The notes below the pieces were generated by a model. The model saw nothing but the letters and a program-made list of their open reading frames with translations, made no database searches and was not told where the DNA came from. From JAJZAM01 sp027391075 (GTDB lineage: Bacteria; Actinomycetota; Acidimicrobiia; Acidimicrobiales; Palsa-688), in assembly GCA_027391075.1 (NCBI GenBank), contig DAHYHI010000015.1, positions 1-64,000 of the forward strand: DNA of 64,000 nucleotides. The letters are read 5' to 3'. The position numbers were made by a program, and so were the translations under genes. Shown here piece by piece: positions 62,949-64,000 of the stretch; position 1 is the first letter of the stretch; the number at the start of each line of letters is the position of its first letter.

Positions 62949-63455
62949 TTAGTGATCAGGTATCTGCAGTGCCTCTCCGGGGTAAATCGACGTGCCGTGC
63001 AACTGCGAAGCTAGACGGTCAACTATCGGCCGCTCGTCCCCCGCTGGGTCGAGCCTGTGGGCTATCGACCACAGTGTGTCACCCGGTTCAACCACGTAAA
63101 CGACCTCGCTCGCCGCATTCATCTGGCCGATCGACTCGGTCTGTGGGCCTCTCGCCGCCGAGCCAATCGCCCCCGCCTGAGCGTTCGCCCGCTGCCCGGA
63201 CATGATCGTTCCGATCGCCCAAGCGGTCGCCACCCCTATCATTAGCACCCACAAGCTCCTGCGCAACACTCGGTTCGCAGCCCAAGCACCTCGCAGCGGC
63301 GGACTGGGAGTCGGATACCTGGACTCCCCAACTAGGAACTCACGAGAACTTTGCTTCGAAGCCGAGGAGATGTCACCTTGCACCTCCTCCCAATCGAAGA
63401 GCCGGCTTCGACAATCTACGGCCATTCCGGAGGTTGGGACCACGCTGCGAAACAT
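62949..63455 (-). CDS. LysM-domain membrane protein, probable SOS division inhibitor (YneA/Rv2719c-like)
   Basis: The 168-residue protein has a cytoplasmic N-terminus, a single membrane segment (SLWVLMIGVATAWAIGTIM, about residues 67-85) and a C-terminal LysM domain (YVVEPGDTLWSIAHRLDP). Divergence from lexA across LexA boxes is the arrangement of yneA, divS and Rv2719c, which slow division during DNA damage. It starts with an ATG at 63455. Sequence similarity in this group is weak, so the role rests on context. Confidence 0.8.
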   Translation of the reverse strand: MFRSVVPTSGMAVDCRSRLFDWEEVQGDISSASKQSSREFLVGESRYPTPSPPLRGAWAANRVLRRSLWVLMIGVATAWAIGTIMSGQRANAQAGAIGSAARGPQTESIGQMNAASEVVYVVEPGDTLWSIAHRLDPAGDERPIVDRLASQLHGTSIYPGEALQIPDH

Positions 63456-63463
63456 ACGTTCGT

Positions 63464-63492
63464 AACTTAATAGAACATTTGTTCGGTGTCAA
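63464..63492 (-). promoter_or_regulatory. Candidate promoter of the LysM gene
   Basis: On the minus strand TTGACA (63487-63492), 17 bases and TAAGTT (63464-63469) form a promoter. A LexA-type box lies exactly between the hexamers, so LexA binding should block it. Confidence 0.6.
63473..63484. promoter_or_regulatory. SOS (LexA) box 1
   Basis: GAACATTTGTTC is a perfect GAAC-N4-GTTC palindrome, the LexA box of Gram-positive bacteria, in the lexA/LysM divergent region. Confidence 0.85.
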
Positions 63493-63501
63493 GACCAAAT
63501 C

Positions 63502-63513
63502 GAACAGATGTTT
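63502..63513. promoter_or_regulatory. SOS (LexA) box 2, one mismatch
   Basis: GAACAGATGTTT differs at one base from GAAC-N4-GTTC and lies 29 bp from box 1, nearer to lexA. It overlaps a possible -35 (TTTGCC, 63511-63516) with TAGCAT at 63535-63540, so it would serve lexA autoregulation. Confidence 0.65.
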
Positions 63514-63630
63514 GCCCCCGGGCTCCAGTCGTGATAGCATGAAATGTGGTGTCAGGCGTGGACTTCGCCGAGTCACCCTGAGCCCGCCCGGCAGCAGAAC
63601 CTCCCAACGCTTTCGAGGAGCGACACCGAC

Positions 63631-64000
63631 ATGGCAGACAGTGAACCGACCGGTAAGAGACGGGAGATATTGGATTTCATCTCCGCTCAGGTTCGTGAGC
63701 GGGGATACCCGCCGTCAGTAAGGGAAATAGGTGAAGCAGTAGGACTAGCTTCGTCCTCGACGGTCCATACCCATCTGCAGACCCTGCACCGCCAGGGATT
63801 CCTTCGTAGGGACCCTACCAAGCCCAGGGCTATCGAGGTGCGCTACGACGCTCTTTCCGCTACGCCCGTCGAGAGGCGACCGGCGCGCCACGTACCCCTA
63901 GTGGGCGACGTCGCCGCAGGTACAGGAGTCCTCGCCCAAGATAACGTCGAGGAACTCCTGCCTCTGCCAGAGGACTTCACCGGAGACGGGACTTTGTTCA
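63631..64000 (+). CDS. lexA: LexA repressor, partial at 3' end
   Basis: The first 123 residues are present. The winged helix is ILDFISAQVRERGYPPSVRE with GLASSSTVHTHLQTLHRQG. The autocleavage site is A96-G97 in VGDVAAGTG, followed by VLAQDNVEELLPLPEDF, where the peptidase domain begins. The catalytic Ser and Lys lie outside the window. The ATG at 63631 has GAGGAG about 11 bases upstream. It is divergent from the LysM gene. Confidence 0.96.
   Translation, partial: MADSEPTGKRREILDFISAQVRERGYPPSVREIGEAVGLASSSTVHTHLQTLHRQGFLRRDPTKPRAIEVRYDALSATPVERRPARHVPLVGDVAAGTGVLAQDNVEELLPLPEDFTGDGTLF

Overview
This window looks like a chromosomal segment of a high-GC actinobacterium, most likely an Acidimicrobiia-type lineage. 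That is an inference from gene content: a bacterial proteasome activator (Bpa), DUF3040, DivIVA/SepF without FtsA, the nrdR-LysM-lexA block, a menaquinone route, and a secreted S53 peptidase carrying GYW-type 43-residue repeats. Nearly all of it is housekeeping sequence. I see no prophage, insertion sequence, CRISPR array or rRNA, and no convincing tRNA.

Layout. (1) 1-4149: a large secreted S53 (sedolisin) peptidase with five Ig-like C-terminal repeats and near-perfect 129-bp tandem repeats, cut by the left edge. (2) 4283-8970: menaquinone genes menD, menH, menA and menE on alternating strands. (3) 8981-14383: an aldo/keto reductase, a degenerate ECF-like sigma factor translationally coupled to a small membrane protein, a DUF255 thioredoxin-fold protein and two unrecognised genes. 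(4) 14500-19761: dnaE, bpa and a phosphodiesterase. (5) 19787-30494: an Rrf2 regulator, cbiX, a thioesterase, and a tightly overlapping cobalt-early cobalamin operon (cobB, RHH-cobI, cobM, cbiD, cbiET, cbiGH, ferredoxin, cbiC). (6) 30487-35897: rluD, lspA, a DksA-type protein and ileS. (7) 35919-51152: a minus-strand division and cell-wall (dcw) cluster. In transcription order it reads mraZ, rsmH, ftsL, murE, mraY, ftsW, murG, murC, murB, ftsQ, ftsZ, pgeF, yggS, sepF, yggT, divIVA. No ftsI, murF or murD lies at the usual places. (8) 51400-57711: a lipoate-ligase-like gene, an HNH nuclease, a small conserved gene and a MoxR-DUF58-transglutaminase operon. (9) 57714-64000: DUF3040, dinB, a PIG-L deacetylase, an inositol-phosphatase-family gene, a PPi-type phosphofructokinase, nrdR, a LysM protein and lexA (cut by the right edge), the last two divergent around SOS boxes.

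The most unusual items are: an apparent fusion of a ribbon-helix-helix DNA-binding domain to the cobalamin enzyme CobI; a dicluster ferredoxin translationally coupled inside the same operon; the dcw cluster lacking three standard genes; the coupled sigma/membrane-protein pair whose second gene runs antisense into its neighbour; and the T/G-biased tandem repeats in the peptidase gene. All positions, motifs and overlaps were read from the sequence by eye. Functional names rest on recalled family motifs, because no database search was possible.
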